A DNA stretch of 64,000 bases from Flavobacteriales bacterium. Lineage in GTDB: Bacteria; Bacteroidota; Bacteroidia; Flavobacteriales; Flavobacteriaceae. Of this stretch, positions 1 to 9,335 are shown piece by piece. The notes under the pieces were generated by a model. It was not told the DNA's origin, did no database searches, and worked only from the letters and a program-made list of their open reading frames with translations. Position numbers and translations under genes: made by a program. Each line of letters begins with the position of its first letter. Positions within the stretch are counted from its first letter, which is position 1. The stretch lies in the NCBI GenBank assembly GCA_026993355.1, contig JALWTX010000002.1, positions 28,365-92,364 on the forward strand, given 5' to 3'.

Positions 1-1
1 T

Positions 2-352
2 GTCGCTATTGCTGCTTTGACAGTGGTAAAAGATGAAAAATTGGCCGAAAATGCCGATAAAATGGGTCGTATTTTCCGTGATGAAATGCAAAAAGTGGTT
101 GATCAGTCCAAATTTGTCAAACAAGTCAGAGGCAAAGGTTTGCTCAATGCCGTTGTTATTGATGATACGGAAGACAGTGATACGGCATGGAATATTTGTC
201 TTAAATTAGCTGATAACGGTCTTTTGGCCAAACCTACCCATGGTAATATCATCCGTTTTGCACCACCATTAGTTATTGATGAAGCTCAATTGCGGGAAGC
301 ATTGGATATTATTAAAAAAACGATTGCTGATTATGAGCAAGAAAACCTATAA
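2..352 (+). CDS. rocD: Ornithine aminotransferase, C-terminal end (cut by window edge)
   Basis: This is the last 116 residues of ornithine--oxo-acid transaminase, a PLP enzyme that converts ornithine and 2-oxoglutarate to glutamate semialdehyde and glutamate. The frame is open from the first bases of the window, so the start lies outside it. The segment [13 protein letters not shown], then [20 protein letters not shown] and a terminal helical stretch, is typical of the C-terminal domain of this class III aminotransferase. The next gene starts inside its last 20 bases, which suggests co-transcription. Carbamate kinase at 4638 also belongs to ornithine/arginine metabolism but is separated by mfd. 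The family call is sure; the substrate could only be confused with a close relative. Confidence 0.88.
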   Translation, partial: VAIAALTVVKDEKLAENADKMGRIFRDEMQKVVDQSKFVKQVRGKGLLNAVVIDDTEDSDTAWNICLKLADNGLLAKPTHGNIIRFAPPLVIDEAQLREALDIIKKTIADYEQENL

Positions 353-644
353 CAAGCCCAAAAGGGTGCAATTTTTGTATTTCCTCCTGTTTTTTATCTC
401 AGGAGGGATACTTTTTTATATTAAAACCTTGCCCGATCAAGATCAAAGTTTGGGTGTTATGTTGGTTTTGTTGGCTATTTTAATGTATAGCTTACTCAAA
501 TCGACTAAAAATTGGGCTTATGACAATCCAAAGCCTAAAGAGGAGGAAGAATCAGAAGAAAAACCGGTATACAAAGAAAAAAATATTCCTTCTTTGGAAG
601 AAATGACCAAAAATTTGCAAGACAAAAACCCTAAAAAATTATAA
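333..644 (+). CDS. Small two-TM membrane protein, unknown function
   Basis: A 103-residue protein with a basic N-terminus, two closely spaced hydrophobic segments (about residues 12-31 and 38-55) and an acidic, Lys/Glu-rich C-terminal tail that should lie in the cytoplasm. The longer frame could begin at 276 inside rocD, but the ATG at 333, overlapping the rocD stop by 20 bases, gives the more sensible membrane protein. It ends one base before the Smr-domain gene, so rocD, this gene and the next look like one operon. I do not recognise a family. Confidence 0.6.
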   Translation: MSKKTYNKPKRVQFLYFLLFFISGGILFYIKTLPDQDQSLGVMLVLLAILMYSLLKSTKNWAYDNPKPKEEEESEEKPVYKEKNIPSLEEMTKNLQDKNPKKL

Positions 645-645
645 C

Positions 646-1143
646 ATGAAAATTGGTGACAAAGTTTCGGTTCTTGATGATGACTTATGCGGCATTGTCA
701 CCTTAATCAAAGATAATCTTGTCACTTTTGAAACGTCTGAAGGCTTTTCTTACCAATATCCTAAAAGTCAGTTGGTTTGTTTGACAGATGAATTGACGAA
801 TAATATTAATCTGCATTTTTTAAAAGATAAAGAGCCAATTGGTACAGTTCATCCGAAACTAAATCCCAAAAAACCACCTGTTTTTGATTTGCATATCGAC
901 AAACTTTTAAAAAATCACCGGCATTTATCACCGGGCCAAAAATTATCCATTCAACTTAAGGAAGTTGAGTCTATTTTGAACCGTTTTAAACGTCAACATT
1001 ACAGAGAATTAGTTTTAATTCACGGGCAGGGTAAAGGTATTTTAAGGAAAGAAATAGAAAAAATATTGCGTCACAAAGGTTTTGAATATACCGATGCTTC
1101 TTATCGGCTGTATGGCGACGGCGCTATTTTGGTATTAAAATAA
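646..1143 (+). CDS. Smr-domain protein with N-terminal beta domain (DUF2027-like)
   Basis: A 165-residue protein. The first 70 residues form a small beta-rich domain starting GDKVSVLDDDLCGIV, as in DUF2027 proteins of Bacteroidota. The C-terminal 80 residues are an Smr (small MutS-related) domain, recognisable by FDLHIDKL and the LVLIHGQGKGILRKEI signature. Smr domains bind or nick branched DNA or cleave RNA, and stand-alone Smr proteins have been linked to ribosome rescue; the substrate here is unknown. It follows the membrane protein by one base and converges with mfd, leaving 5 bases between the two stops. Confidence 0.82.
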   Translation: MKIGDKVSVLDDDLCGIVTLIKDNLVTFETSEGFSYQYPKSQLVCLTDELTNNINLHFLKDKEPIGTVHPKLNPKKPPVFDLHIDKLLKNHRHLSPGQKLSIQLKEVESILNRFKRQHYRELVLIHGQGKGILRKEIEKILRHKGFEYTDASYRLYGDGAILVLK

Positions 1144-1148
1144 ACCTT

Positions 1149-4100
1149 CTATGCTTCTAATTGCTTTAAGTTAGTAATCGCATGGTTTACCGTATTTATT
1201 TGATCAAATACAAGATACAAACGGGCCGTATTATTGATTTTCTTTTCTTTAAATTGGCAACAGCCGGTTTTTTGTACTTTTTGTAAAATATGTTGGAAAA
1301 TACCGGTTTGATAATAGGCGTCATCCGGATTTGATACAAAATAGGCCAACATTTTACCTTTCTTAATCACAATTTTTTCAAATCCGAGTTTTTGGGCTTG
1401 CCATTTTAGTTTAACAGATTCTAACAAATCTATACTGGCAGGGGGCAATTTGCCGAAACGGTCTTCCAATTTTTTTCTGAAAGTTTCTAATTCTTCCGGC
1501 GTTGCTATGTTTGCCAATTCATTATAAAGTGTAAGTCGCTCACTCGATACGCTGATATAATCGTGCGGAAAGAGGATTTCAAAATCTGTTTCAACTTGGG
1601 TTTCAATTTGGTAAGCAGGTGTTTTTCCTTCCTTTTCAAACAAATGTTTAAATTCATTTTGTTCTAATTCGGCAATGGCTTCTTTGAGTATTTTTTGGTA
1701 AGCATCAAACCCCATTTCATTAATAAACCCACTTTGTTCGGCGCCTAACAAATCGCCGGCGCCCCTTATTTCCAAATCTTTCATCGCAATTTGAAAACCA
1801 CTGCCTAATTCGGTATAGGTTTCAATGGCTTCCATGCGTTTGCGCGCATCATAAGTCAGCGTAGAGTAGGGCGGTGTGATGAAGTAGCAAAATGCTTTTT
1901 TATTACTTCGGCCTACTCGGCCACGCATTTGGTGTAGATCTGCCAATCCGAACTGATGGGCATTATTGATGAAAATAGTATTGGCATTGGGGACATCCAG
2001 ACCATTTTCTATAATGGTTGTGGCAACTAACACATCAAATTCGCCATTGATAAAATCCAACATAATACGTTCCAGTTTTTTACCTTCCATTTGTCCATGG
2101 CCAATACCGATTCGGGCGTCGGGAACCAAGCGTTGTAACATACCGGCCACTTCTTTTATGTTCTCAATCCGGTTGTGTATAAAATATACTTGTCCTTTAC
2201 GTTGAATTTCGTAACTGATGGCATCTCGGATAATTTCTTCATCAAAACGAATGACTTGCGTTTCTATAGGGTGCCGGTTGGGCGGCGGTGTGTTAATTAC
2301 CGACAAGTCGCGTTCATTAATTAAAGAAAATTGTAAAGTTCGTGGGATAGGCGTAGCGGTTAAAGTCAGCGTGTCGATGTTTTTACGAATGACTTTTAGT
2401 TTTTCTTTGACCGAAACCCCAAATTTCTGTTCTTCATCTATAATCATCAGCCCCAAGTCTTTATATTTTATTTTGTCACTGACCAAGGCGTGTGTTCCAA
2501 TGATGATGTCAATTTTTCCTTCGGCCAAATCTTTTTTAATCTGTGTTTTTTCTTTGGCAGTGCGAAAACGGTTAAGATAATCGACTACGACCGGAAAACC
2601 TTTTAAACGTTCGCTGAAAGTTTTATAATGTTGAAAAGCCAAAATGGTGGTTGGTACCAGTACGGCCACTTGTTTGCCATTGTCCACCGCTTTAAAAGCC
2701 GCTCTGATTGCCACTTCAGTTTTTCCAAAACCTACATCGCCACAGACCAAACGGTCCATGGTTTTGTCGCTTTCCATATCGGCTTTTATGTCTTGTGTGG
2801 CTTTGTACTGGTCGGGTGTATCTTCGTATATAAATGAGGCTTCCAACTCATTTTGCAGATAACTATCCGGTGCATATTGGGTACCTTTTTCCAATTTGCG
2901 TTCGGCATATAACTTAATAATGTCAAACGCCAGTTCTTTAAGGCGCTTTTTGGTTTTTTGTTTTAATAATTTCCATGCACCGCTGCCAAGTTTATTGACT
3001 TTTGGTTCGCGTCCGTCTTTGGCATTATATTTACTTATTTTGTGCAAGCTGTGAATGCTGACAAAGAGTCTGTCAGCATTTTTGTAAATAATCTCGATGA
3101 CTTCTTGTTGTTTTCCATTGCGTTCAATAGTTTGTAAGCCGCCAAATTGACCAATGCCATGGTCTATATGGGTAACATAATCTCCTTCTTTTAGCCCGGT
3201 TAGTTCTTTTAAGGTTACGGCTTGTTGTTTTGCAGCTTGCCGTCTGATTTTAAAACGGTGGTAACGTTCAAATATTTGATGATCGGTATAAATAGCCAAA
3301 TGATTGACAGGATCAACAAAACCGCGATAAATAGGTAAAACTAAAGTTTGAAAATCAACTTCAGCTTCCATGTCATTAAAAATGTCGTGAAAACGTTGCG
3401 CTTGTTGTTCGTTGGTGCAAAAAATAAGATTTTTTAATCCATTGATCGTATTTTGTTGCAAATTTATTATCAATAAATCAAAACTTTTGTTAAAGACCGG
3501 TTGTGGCTGAATTTTAAAATCGATTTGTACCGGGGTTTCAGACGTATTTTCAAGTATTTGAAAGTTGTCTAATTTTTTTTTAAAACCTTGTGCATGACAA
3601 AATAAATCGGCAGGCTTTAAATGTTTTATTTCCGTATTTAATTTGTCGAATTGTAATTGGGCTTTTTCATACAGTTTGTCTAAATCAGACAAACATAAAT
3701 TTCTGTTTTTGAGGTAGATAAGACTGTTTTTTTTGATAAAGTCTAAAAAGCTTTGACGTTGTTGTACTACTGTTTTGTCAGACAAGTTAGGAATAATCTG
3801 TACCGCTTTCAGTTGTTTGTTTGACAATTGTGTTTCGATATCAAAACTGCGAATACTTTCGACCGTATCCCCAAGCAATTCGATACGATAAGGTTCGTCA
3901 TCGCCAAAAGAATAGACATCGAGAATGCCGCCACGGATGGAAAACTCACCGGGCTGTGTCACAAAATCTACTTGTTCAAACTTATATTCAAACATCAGAT
4001 CGTATAAAAAATCCATCGACAAATTATCGCCTGTTTTTATTTTCAGCGTGTGATTTAACAATTCTTTTTTGATCACAACCTTTTCAAACAAAGCCGCAGG

Positions 4101-4469
4101 ATAGGTAACAATGATTTGCGGTTTTTGTCTGGATTGTAAATGATTCAAAACCTTAGCCCTTTGTAAAACATTAGCGTTGTCCGTTTCTTCTATTTGATAA
4201 GCACGCCGGTATGATTCCGGAAAAAAAAGTACTTTATTTTCGCCGGCAAGCGATTGAAAATCATTGTAAAAATAGGCTGCTTCTTCTTTATTCTCCATAA
4301 TCAGAAGCAAGGTTCTATTTTGCTTTTGGTGCAATGCAGTCAGTACAAAACTCAAAGCAGACTCTCGTAAATTTTGCAGCCCTATAACTTTTTGAGATGT
4401 TAGCGCTTGCGTTAGTTGCTGTAAAGCCGGACTATGTTTGTATGTGTCTATGAGGTTTTCTTTTTCCAA
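1149..4469 (-). CDS. mfd: Transcription-repair coupling factor Mfd
   Basis: An 1106-residue translocase that removes RNA polymerase stalled at DNA lesions and recruits the nucleotide-excision repair machinery. The order of domains is standard: UvrB-homology modules, the RNA-polymerase-interacting CarD-like domain (GDYVTHIDHGIGQFGG, about residue 426), the superfamily 2 translocase with Walker A GDVGFGKTEVAIRAAF (about 576), the DEEQKFGV box (about 675), the TATPIPRTLQFS motif, the GRVGRSNKKAFCYF motif VI, and the C-terminal TRCF domain. Length is slightly short of the E. coli protein, normal for Bacteroidota. It stands alone on the minus strand with its own promoter box. Confidence 0.97.
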   Translation of the reverse strand: MEKENLIDTYKHSPALQQLTQALTSQKVIGLQNLRESALSFVLTALHQKQNRTLLLIMENKEEAAYFYNDFQSLAGENKVLFFPESYRRAYQIEETDNANVLQRAKVLNHLQSRQKPQIIVTYPAALFEKVVIKKELLNHTLKIKTGDNLSMDFLYDLMFEYKFEQVDFVTQPGEFSIRGGILDVYSFGDDEPYRIELLGDTVESIRSFDIETQLSNKQLKAVQIIPNLSDKTVVQQRQSFLDFIKKNSLIYLKNRNLCLSDLDKLYEKAQLQFDKLNTEIKHLKPADLFCHAQGFKKKLDNFQILENTSETPVQIDFKIQPQPVFNKSFDLLIINLQQNTINGLKNLIFCTNEQQAQRFHDIFNDMEAEVDFQTLVLPIYRGFVDPVNHLAIYTDHQIFERYHRFKIRRQAAKQQAVTLKELTGLKEGDYVTHIDHGIGQFGGLQTIERNGKQQEVIEIIYKNADRLFVSIHSLHKISKYNAKDGREPKVNKLGSGAWKLLKQKTKKRLKELAFDIIKLYAERKLEKGTQYAPDSYLQNELEASFIYEDTPDQYKATQDIKADMESDKTMDRLVCGDVGFGKTEVAIRAAFKAVDNGKQVAVLVPTTILAFQHYKTFSERLKGFPVVVDYLNRFRTAKEKTQIKKDLAEGKIDIIIGTHALVSDKIKYKDLGLMIIDEEQKFGVSVKEKLKVIRKNIDTLTLTATPIPRTLQFSLINERDLSVINTPPPNRHPIETQVIRFDEEIIRDAISYEIQRKGQVYFIHNRIENIKEVAGMLQRLVPDARIGIGHGQMEGKKLERIMLDFINGEFDVLVATTIIENGLDVPNANTIFINNAHQFGLADLHQMRGRVGRSNKKAFCYFITPPYSTLTYDARKRMEAIETYTELGSGFQIAMKDLEIRGAGDLLGAEQSGFINEMGFDAYQKILKEAIAELEQNEFKHLFEKEGKTPAYQIETQVETDFEILFPHDYISVSSERLTLYNELANIATPEELETFRKKLEDRFGKLPPASIDLLESVKLKWQAQKLGFEKIVIKKGKMLAYFVSNPDDAYYQTGIFQHILQKVQKTGCCQFKEKKINNTARLYLVFDQINTVNHAITNLKQLEA

Positions 4470-4495
4470 TGATTTTCTTTTATTGCAAATATAAG

Positions 4496-4503
4496 GTGCT
4501 TAA
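4496..4503 (-). promoter_or_regulatory. -7 promoter box of mfd
   Basis: TATATTTG on the minus strand, a perfect match to the Bacteroidota sigma-70 type -7 consensus TAnnTTTG, 27 bases before the mfd start codon. No clear -33 TTTG was located. Confidence 0.6.
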
Positions 4504-4637
4504 TGCAAAGATAAAAGTTTGAAATATTGACATTGCATCTTTATTATAATTTTTGCTTTTCAATCTAATGACACAACAAAAAACCATTAAAATTTAGGTA
4601 AAAATCCTTAAATTCGCAGCTTAAAAATTGCTATAGT

Positions 4638-5585
4638 ATGAACAAAAAATTAATAATAATCGCTTTAGGTGGTAATGCTTTGTTAAGAAATGGACAAAAA
4701 GGTACCATTGCAGAACAAAAAAGAAATGTTCGTGAAACATTAGAAAATATTTTCCCTTTAATTCAACAAGGACATAATTTAATAATAACCCACGGAAATG
4801 GCCCGCAAGTAGGGTATATATTGCTGAAAAATGATGCCGGTGAACAAGTTTATGCAGTTCCGCAAGTGCCTTTGGATGTAGCCGTGGCCGATACACAAAG
4901 TGAAATAGGCTACTTGATCCAAAGCGAATTGTCAAGCTTGCTTAAAAAACACCAAGTTGACCGTGATATTTTATCTACTAATACCATGGTAGAAGTTTCT
5001 GCTGCTGATGATGCTTTTCAGCACCCGACTAAAAGAGTAGGAAAGACCTATTATAACCAAGCGGAGGTCGATAAATTAAAAAATGATAAAGGATGGTTGT
5101 TTAAAGAAGAAACCAAAAACGGTAAAACCGGCTGGCGCCGGGTGGTTCCTTCGCCTAAGCCTGTCGATATATTGAGCAAAAACACCATTAAAAATTTAGC
5201 AGATAATGGGACTATTGTTATTGCCGTTGGTGGTGGTGGCGTCCCGGTTACCATTAAGGATGGTAAAATACAGGGTGCAGAAGCCGTTATTGATAAAGAT
5301 TTGGCCAGTGCCTTGTTAGCCCGTCAAATAAATGCTGATCAGTTTATTATTTTGACTGATGTCCCTTTTGTGTATCTTGACTATGGCACACCTGCACAAA
5401 AGCCTTTAAAAGAAATAAAGGTAGATGTGGCCAAAAAATATATGGCTGAAGGAAAATTTGGCGAAGGTAATATGGCGCCAAAAATTCAAGCGGCCCTTAA
5501 TTTTATTGAACAAGGTGGTAAAGAAGTGCTGATAACAGATTTGGAAGGTGTTAAAAATCAATCGGGTACTAAAATAATTGCTTAA
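4638..5585 (+). CDS. arcC: Carbamate kinase
   Basis: A 315-residue amino-acid-kinase-family enzyme that makes ATP and carbamate from carbamoyl phosphate and ADP, the last step of the arginine deiminase route. Diagnostic segments are ALGGNALLRNGQKGT near the N-terminus, THGNGPQVG (about residue 54), TVIAVGGGGVPV (about 195), the ADQFIILTDV strand and the C-terminal FGEGNMAPKIQAALNFIEQGG. It is full length. It reads divergently from mfd and no other arc gene lies next to it, so it is either a single-gene unit or part of an ornithine/carbamoyl-phosphate balance with rocD upstream. Confidence 0.94.
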   Translation: MNKKLIIIALGGNALLRNGQKGTIAEQKRNVRETLENIFPLIQQGHNLIITHGNGPQVGYILLKNDAGEQVYAVPQVPLDVAVADTQSEIGYLIQSELSSLLKKHQVDRDILSTNTMVEVSAADDAFQHPTKRVGKTYYNQAEVDKLKNDKGWLFKEETKNGKTGWRRVVPSPKPVDILSKNTIKNLADNGTIVIAVGGGGVPVTIKDGKIQGAEAVIDKDLASALLARQINADQFIILTDVPFVYLDYGTPAQKPLKEIKVDVAKKYMAEGKFGEGNMAPKIQAALNFIEQGGKEVLITDLEGVKNQSGTKIIA

Positions 5586-5606
5586 TTATATAATAAAATA
5601 ATTGCC

Positions 5607-5614
5607 TATCTTTG
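5607..5614 (+). promoter_or_regulatory. -7 promoter box before the 5662 gene
   Basis: TATCTTTG, a perfect TAnnTTTG box, 47 bases before the start codon at 5662 and 21 bases after the carbamate kinase stop. It indicates that the two small genes that follow are transcribed separately from arcC. Confidence 0.6.
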
Positions 5615-5661
5615 TCATATTTTACTTTGGCAACTTATAGATAAATAAATTTTAAATACAT

Positions 5662-6000
5662 ATGGAAGATTTTGACCAACAATGGGCAAAAGTAATCGAT
5701 TTTTTTAAACAAAAATTTACCGATGGCGAAACACCTGATATAGACACCATTCTTTTTTTGATTGGTATTCAGGAGTTGGGCATGATAAAGCCCAAATTTA
5801 CCAAAGATGAGAAAATAAATTTGATGCATATAGCAACATGTAAGCTTTTAGAGCCTTATGGTTATTATGAATTTTCGCATAGAGATGAAGAAGGCTGGCC
5901 GCATTATAAGCGTATTAAAAAGCCTGAAGCCGGAACCGATCAAAATAAGTTGATAAAGGAAGCAATAATCAATTATTTTACCGATCAAAACTTGCTATAA
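5662..6000 (+). CDS. Small conserved-looking cytosolic protein, unknown function
   Basis: A 112-residue protein without signal peptide or membrane segment, acidic in the first 50 residues and rich in aromatic residues around YGYYEFSHRDEEGWPHYKR. The composition, its own promoter box upstream and the compact start argue that it is a real gene. I do not recognise the family beyond a resemblance to small uncharacterised flavobacterial proteins. It is followed after 3 bases by a secreted protein, so the pair is probably co-transcribed. Confidence 0.7.
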   Translation: MEDFDQQWAKVIDFFKQKFTDGETPDIDTILFLIGIQELGMIKPKFTKDEKINLMHIATCKLLEPYGYYEFSHRDEEGWPHYKRIKKPEAGTDQNKLIKEAIINYFTDQNLL

Positions 6001-6003
6001 TAT

Positions 6004-6906
6004 ATGAAAAAGAGGTTGGTTTTATTGTTAGTTTTATCCATTGGACTTAGTTCTGCACAAAGTTTAAAAAAGCGACAAATTGAGGCAAAAAATTTTGTAA
6101 AAAATGTCCGTATCCGGGAAGTTTTAGACACAATGTTGTGGGCCAAAGAAGCAGCTATATTTAATAATACGGAAAAATTATTTAAACAAAATGGCTTAGA
6201 TATTAAAAAAGATCACGATTATGATTTTTTTCAATCACGTTTAATGCATCAATTTCTATTTTCAAAACGTGCCATTATTAAGCAAGTTGAATATCATTAT
6301 AAACATATCCCTTATGAGCAAATAGTAGCTTATAATAAGGCTATCAAAAAAGGTAAATTGCAACAAGTAATTCATGATTCCGGTTTGTATGAGATGCTTT
6401 TGCGTTTATTAGATGAGGAATTGTCACAGGTCAAGCAAAGGACCATTCCAAAGTACATTGAATTTTTAGTTAATAAGCATAAGCCTATTCCTTTAAAGAT
6501 AACTTACAATGGTAATCAAACAAAAATTGAGCGTTTGCCATTAGATATTTTTGTCGTAACAAATAATGCCGATTATAAAAAGATTTCTATTTTAGATAAA
6601 AAGAAGGGGGTAATTTTAAAACCTGATGGCTATACTTATGATCAAATTCAAAAAATTGTTGTTGTTTATAAGGGGCAAACCTTTGACTTCAAGCCTGATA
6701 AGGCAGTAGATTTATACCCACATCAATTTAAAGAGGTGAACAGTATGATTTCTAAATACAGTTATAACCAAATACCTGTTTGGCAATTAGATATTTTGGA
6801 ACATCATCATACCATTGGGATAAAATTGACCAATGTGGTTGAATCTAAAGTCGTTAAAAGCCGGACAGAAAAAAATGCCATAAAAAAAACAAGTACGATA
6901 GATTAA
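6004..6906 (+). CDS. Secreted protein of unknown function
   Basis: A 300-residue protein with a clear signal peptide: KK-R, a hydrophobic core LVLLLVLSIGLSS, and a likely cleavage before AQS. The mature part is basic and mostly helical up to about residue 170, with paired Lys/Arg and long charged helices, then more beta-like (a segment resembling a repeat of NGNQTKIERLPLDIFVV). It lies 3 bases after the preceding small gene and converges with the symporter gene. No catalytic motif was found, and no function is proposed. Confidence 0.7.
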   Translation: MKKRLVLLLVLSIGLSSAQSLKKRQIEAKNFVKNVRIREVLDTMLWAKEAAIFNNTEKLFKQNGLDIKKDHDYDFFQSRLMHQFLFSKRAIIKQVEYHYKHIPYEQIVAYNKAIKKGKLQQVIHDSGLYEMLLRLLDEELSQVKQRTIPKYIEFLVNKHKPIPLKITYNGNQTKIERLPLDIFVVTNNADYKKISILDKKKGVILKPDGYTYDQIQKIVVVYKGQTFDFKPDKAVDLYPHQFKEVNSMISKYSYNQIPVWQLDILEHHHTIGIKLTNVVESKVVKSRTEKNAIKKTSTID

Positions 6907-6913
6907 GATCGAT

Positions 6914-8755
6914 TTATTCTGCTAATTTTTTCCAACCTATTTTTTTCATGTTTCGGGTAATTAAAAAACCCGCAATTAAAGCCACAATAAAATATAAGAT
7001 GGCTAATTGATAGTTTTTAAATATAAGCTTGCCAATACCAAACAAGGTAAAAATAACCATTAAACTTCCTAAAAACCAATTGGCAAACATCAATACAAAA
7101 CCTTTATCTCCTTTTACATCTGGCAATTGTTGCGCTATTGGTTTCCAGCCAATTCCGCCCGGATGCACTTTGGTATAAAAACTTTTAAGTTTATTATTAG
7201 AAGTCGGTTTTGTTTTGAAGGTTATCAATATCCACCAAAATGTTGACCAAGCCACTACGCTTAGTAAAATAATGGGATAATCGTCACTCAAGTTTAAGCC
7301 TAAACCAAATTTTTTACTAATTAAAAATGGCAATAAAACATAAGGTGCAAGCATAGCGGTAATTTCACTCCAAGCATTAATACGCCACCAAAACCATCTT
7401 AAAATCAGCACCAAACCAATACCGCCGCTCGCTACTAAAATAAATTGCCATGCGGCGCTAATTTGTGTGATCTGAGTGGTAATAATTAAAGCAATAAACA
7501 TTAGAACAAAAGTGGTAATGCGTGATATTTTGACGTAATATTTTTCTGATGCGCCGGGTTTGACAAAGGGGCGGAATAAATCATTTACAATATAAGATGT
7601 CCCCCATACTGTTTGCGAAGCAATGGTAGACATGTAAGCCGCAAAAAATGCTGCCAGCATAAGCCCCAGCAAACCGCTGGGAAGTAAGTCGCGAATTAAC
7701 ATCACATATGTTGCCCCTTTGTCTTTGGCTTCCGGATACATAATCAGGGCAACAATGGCCGCCAAAATCCATGGCCATGGACGAAGGGCATAATGTGCTA
7801 TGTTAAACCATAAGGTGGCAAATAAAGAATGTTTTTCATTTTTTGCCGACATCATGCGCTGTGCAATATAACCGCCGCCACCCGGTTCGGCGCCCGGATA
7901 CCAACTGGCCCACCACTGAACCCCCAAATAGGTAAAAAGAGCTGTTAAACTCAACTTTAACACGCCATGACCACTATCTGTTTGAATGGGCTGAACTGTT
8001 TCAGCACTATGCCGGATATTTGGCAAAAAATCAAATAACCATTTTTGTTGACTTAAACTGCTTTTTAAGCCATCGATGCCGCCAACATGTTTGACTGCAT
8101 AAATTGCCAGGGCGATGCTGCCGGTCATTGCCATGACAAATTGAAAACTGTCAGTAATGGAAACCCCCATTAAACCAGACATGGAGGCATAAATTGCAAC
8201 AAAAAACATCATTAAGCCGACATAAAAAAGATGAGCGGTGAAATGTATGCCTAATACATTAAATTCATGTATGCCGAAAATACTTAAATCAGGAAACATA
8301 ACTTGTAATATCTTAACCATTGCCAAATTCACCCACGCAATAACAATGGCATTCATTAAAATACCGATATAAACCGCGCGAAAACCCCGTAAAAATTTGG
8401 CTGGTTTTCCTTCATAACGAATATCAACAAATTCTGCATCGGTTAAAATATTGGCGCGTCGCCATAAACGGGCAAAAAAGAATACAGTTAAAATGCCGCC
8501 AAAAACCATATTCCACCATAACCAATTACCGGCTATGCCATTTTTAGAAACCAATTCGGTAACAGCCAAAGGTGTATCGGCAGCAAAGGTTGTTGCTACC
8601 ATGCTGGTGCCGGCAATCCACCAGGGCAAATTTCGTCCGCTTAGAAAAAAATTACTGGTATTTTTCCCGGCTTTTTTTGAGAAATAAAATGAAATAGCAA
8701 AACTTATAATGAAATAGGTAAGGATAATTATCCAATCTAATGTAGAAACATGCAT
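6914..8755 (-). CDS. Sodium:solute symporter (SSS family)
   Basis: A 613-residue integral membrane protein of the SSS/SLC5 fold. Signs are the N-terminal DWIIILTYFIISFAISFYF helix, the SGRNLPWWIAGTSMVATTFA loop and helix conserved in the family, the GLMGVSITDSFQFVMAM helix, and about 13 hydrophobic segments. The extended loop around residues 230-290 and the long tail fit the Bacteroidota subgroup annotated only as Na+:solute symporter. The substrate (sugar, amino acid or organic acid) cannot be told from the sequence, and the neighbours give no hint. The gene is alone on the minus strand. Confidence 0.87.
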   Translation of the reverse strand: MHVSTLDWIIILTYFIISFAISFYFSKKAGKNTSNFFLSGRNLPWWIAGTSMVATTFAADTPLAVTELVSKNGIAGNWLWWNMVFGGILTVFFFARLWRRANILTDAEFVDIRYEGKPAKFLRGFRAVYIGILMNAIVIAWVNLAMVKILQVMFPDLSIFGIHEFNVLGIHFTAHLFYVGLMMFFVAIYASMSGLMGVSITDSFQFVMAMTGSIALAIYAVKHVGGIDGLKSSLSQQKWLFDFLPNIRHSAETVQPIQTDSGHGVLKLSLTALFTYLGVQWWASWYPGAEPGGGGYIAQRMMSAKNEKHSLFATLWFNIAHYALRPWPWILAAIVALIMYPEAKDKGATYVMLIRDLLPSGLLGLMLAAFFAAYMSTIASQTVWGTSYIVNDLFRPFVKPGASEKYYVKISRITTFVLMFIALIITTQITQISAAWQFILVASGGIGLVLILRWFWWRINAWSEITAMLAPYVLLPFLISKKFGLGLNLSDDYPIILLSVVAWSTFWWILITFKTKPTSNNKLKSFYTKVHPGGIGWKPIAQQLPDVKGDKGFVLMFANWFLGSLMVIFTLFGIGKLIFKNYQLAILYFIVALIAGFLITRNMKKIGWKKLAE

Positions 8756-8902
8756 ATTTGAACTTTTAAAAAAATTAGATTCAAAAGTACTAAATATGTT
8801 ATAATGCTACAATTTTTTTTAATAGGTTATAGGATTAAAGTTGTTGAAATGTTAAAATAAATAAATAAAAAATTTTTCTTGACTTTAATAGTTTTTTTGT
8901 TG

Positions 8903-8910
8903 TATATTTG
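8903..8910 (+). promoter_or_regulatory. -7 promoter box of tRNA-fMet
   Basis: TATATTTG, a perfect TAnnTTTG box. It ends 11 bases before the first base of the initiator tRNA, so the primary transcript would carry only a few extra 5' bases. Confidence 0.6.
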
Positions 8911-8921
8911 CACCACAATAT

Positions 8922-8994
<73 letters not shown>

Positions 8995-9000
8995 CTTTTC

Positions 9001-9037
9001 AAGGCTAAAATGCTGATTGTCAGCATTTTAGCCTTTT
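9001..9037 (+). terminator. Rho-independent terminator of tRNA-fMet
   Basis: A perfect 16-bp stem (9001-9016 with 9020-9035) with a 3-base loop, followed by a short T run. The stem is symmetrical and could also stop transcription coming from the right. Confidence 0.85.
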
Positions 9038-9163
9038 TGGTTTTAAAATTGAGTCAATCTGGCGCCAAATTTTGTTCCTTTTATTGTCCAATAAGGAATA
9101 AAAAAAATGCCTAATTCTAAAAATTTATTAGAGTTTAAGCCGGTATTTTTTTATTAAAATTTT

Positions 9164-9171
9164 TATCTTTG
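9164..9171 (+). promoter_or_regulatory. -7 promoter box for the tandem structured RNA
   Basis: TATCTTTG, a perfect TAnnTTTG box. It ends 9 bases before the first stem of the structured RNA at 9181, which places the expected transcription start almost exactly at the RNA 5' end. No protein-coding frame follows on this strand, so it appears to drive a non-coding transcript. Confidence 0.6.
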
Positions 9172-9180
9172 CAACTGAAT

Positions 9181-9253
9181 GTCAGTTGTATGGAGCATGG
9201 TTTCATACGTAAAACATACAACGAATGCACTTCTGTATGTTTCTGACTTTTTT
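9181..9253 (+). ncRNA. Candidate three-way-junction RNA, copy A
   Basis: The copy folds into a closing stem P1 (GTCAG 9181-9185 with CTGAC 9243-9247), a hairpin P2 (TATGGA 9189-9194 with TTCATA 9202-9207, extendable by two pairs) and a hairpin P3 (AAACATACA 9212-9220 with TGTATGTTT 9234-9242, 13-base loop), followed by a T run. The second copy at 9264 keeps every stem with compensating base changes. A competing perfect 8-bp pairing (GTTGTATG 9185-9192 with CATACAAC 9215-9222) excludes P2 and P3, so the RNA could switch. I do not recognise a known family. Confidence 0.55.
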
Positions 9254-9263
9254 TAAATTAATA

Positions 9264-9335
9264 AATCCGGTTGTATAGAGTAGGCGTTCTATATGTAAAA
9301 CATACAACGGCAGCAGTCCTGTATGTTTCCGGTTT
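9264..9335 (+). ncRNA. Candidate three-way-junction RNA, copy B
   Basis: The second copy, 85 bases downstream of the first, has the same architecture: P1 CCGG 9267-9270 with CCGG 9329-9332, P2 TATAGA 9274-9279 with TCTATA 9288-9293, P3 AAACATACA 9298-9306 with TGTATGTTT 9320-9328 and a 13-base loop. Against copy A, two P1 pairs and one P2 pair change on both sides, which keeps pairing. The alternative pairing is kept over 7 bp. It ends 6 bases before the stop codon of the oppositely oriented DUF2442 gene. The T run after this copy is weaker than after copy A. Confidence 0.5.

Noticed and set aside
1966..2862. Plus-strand frames inside mfd
   Set aside because: They lie wholly inside the well-supported minus-strand mfd gene and show low-complexity Ser/Phe composition typical of antisense frames.
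9181..9335. CRISPR-like reading of the two similar 70-base units
   Set aside because: Only two copies, no spacer of uniform length, no cas genes, and differences between copies are compensatory within stems; an RNA structure explains them better.
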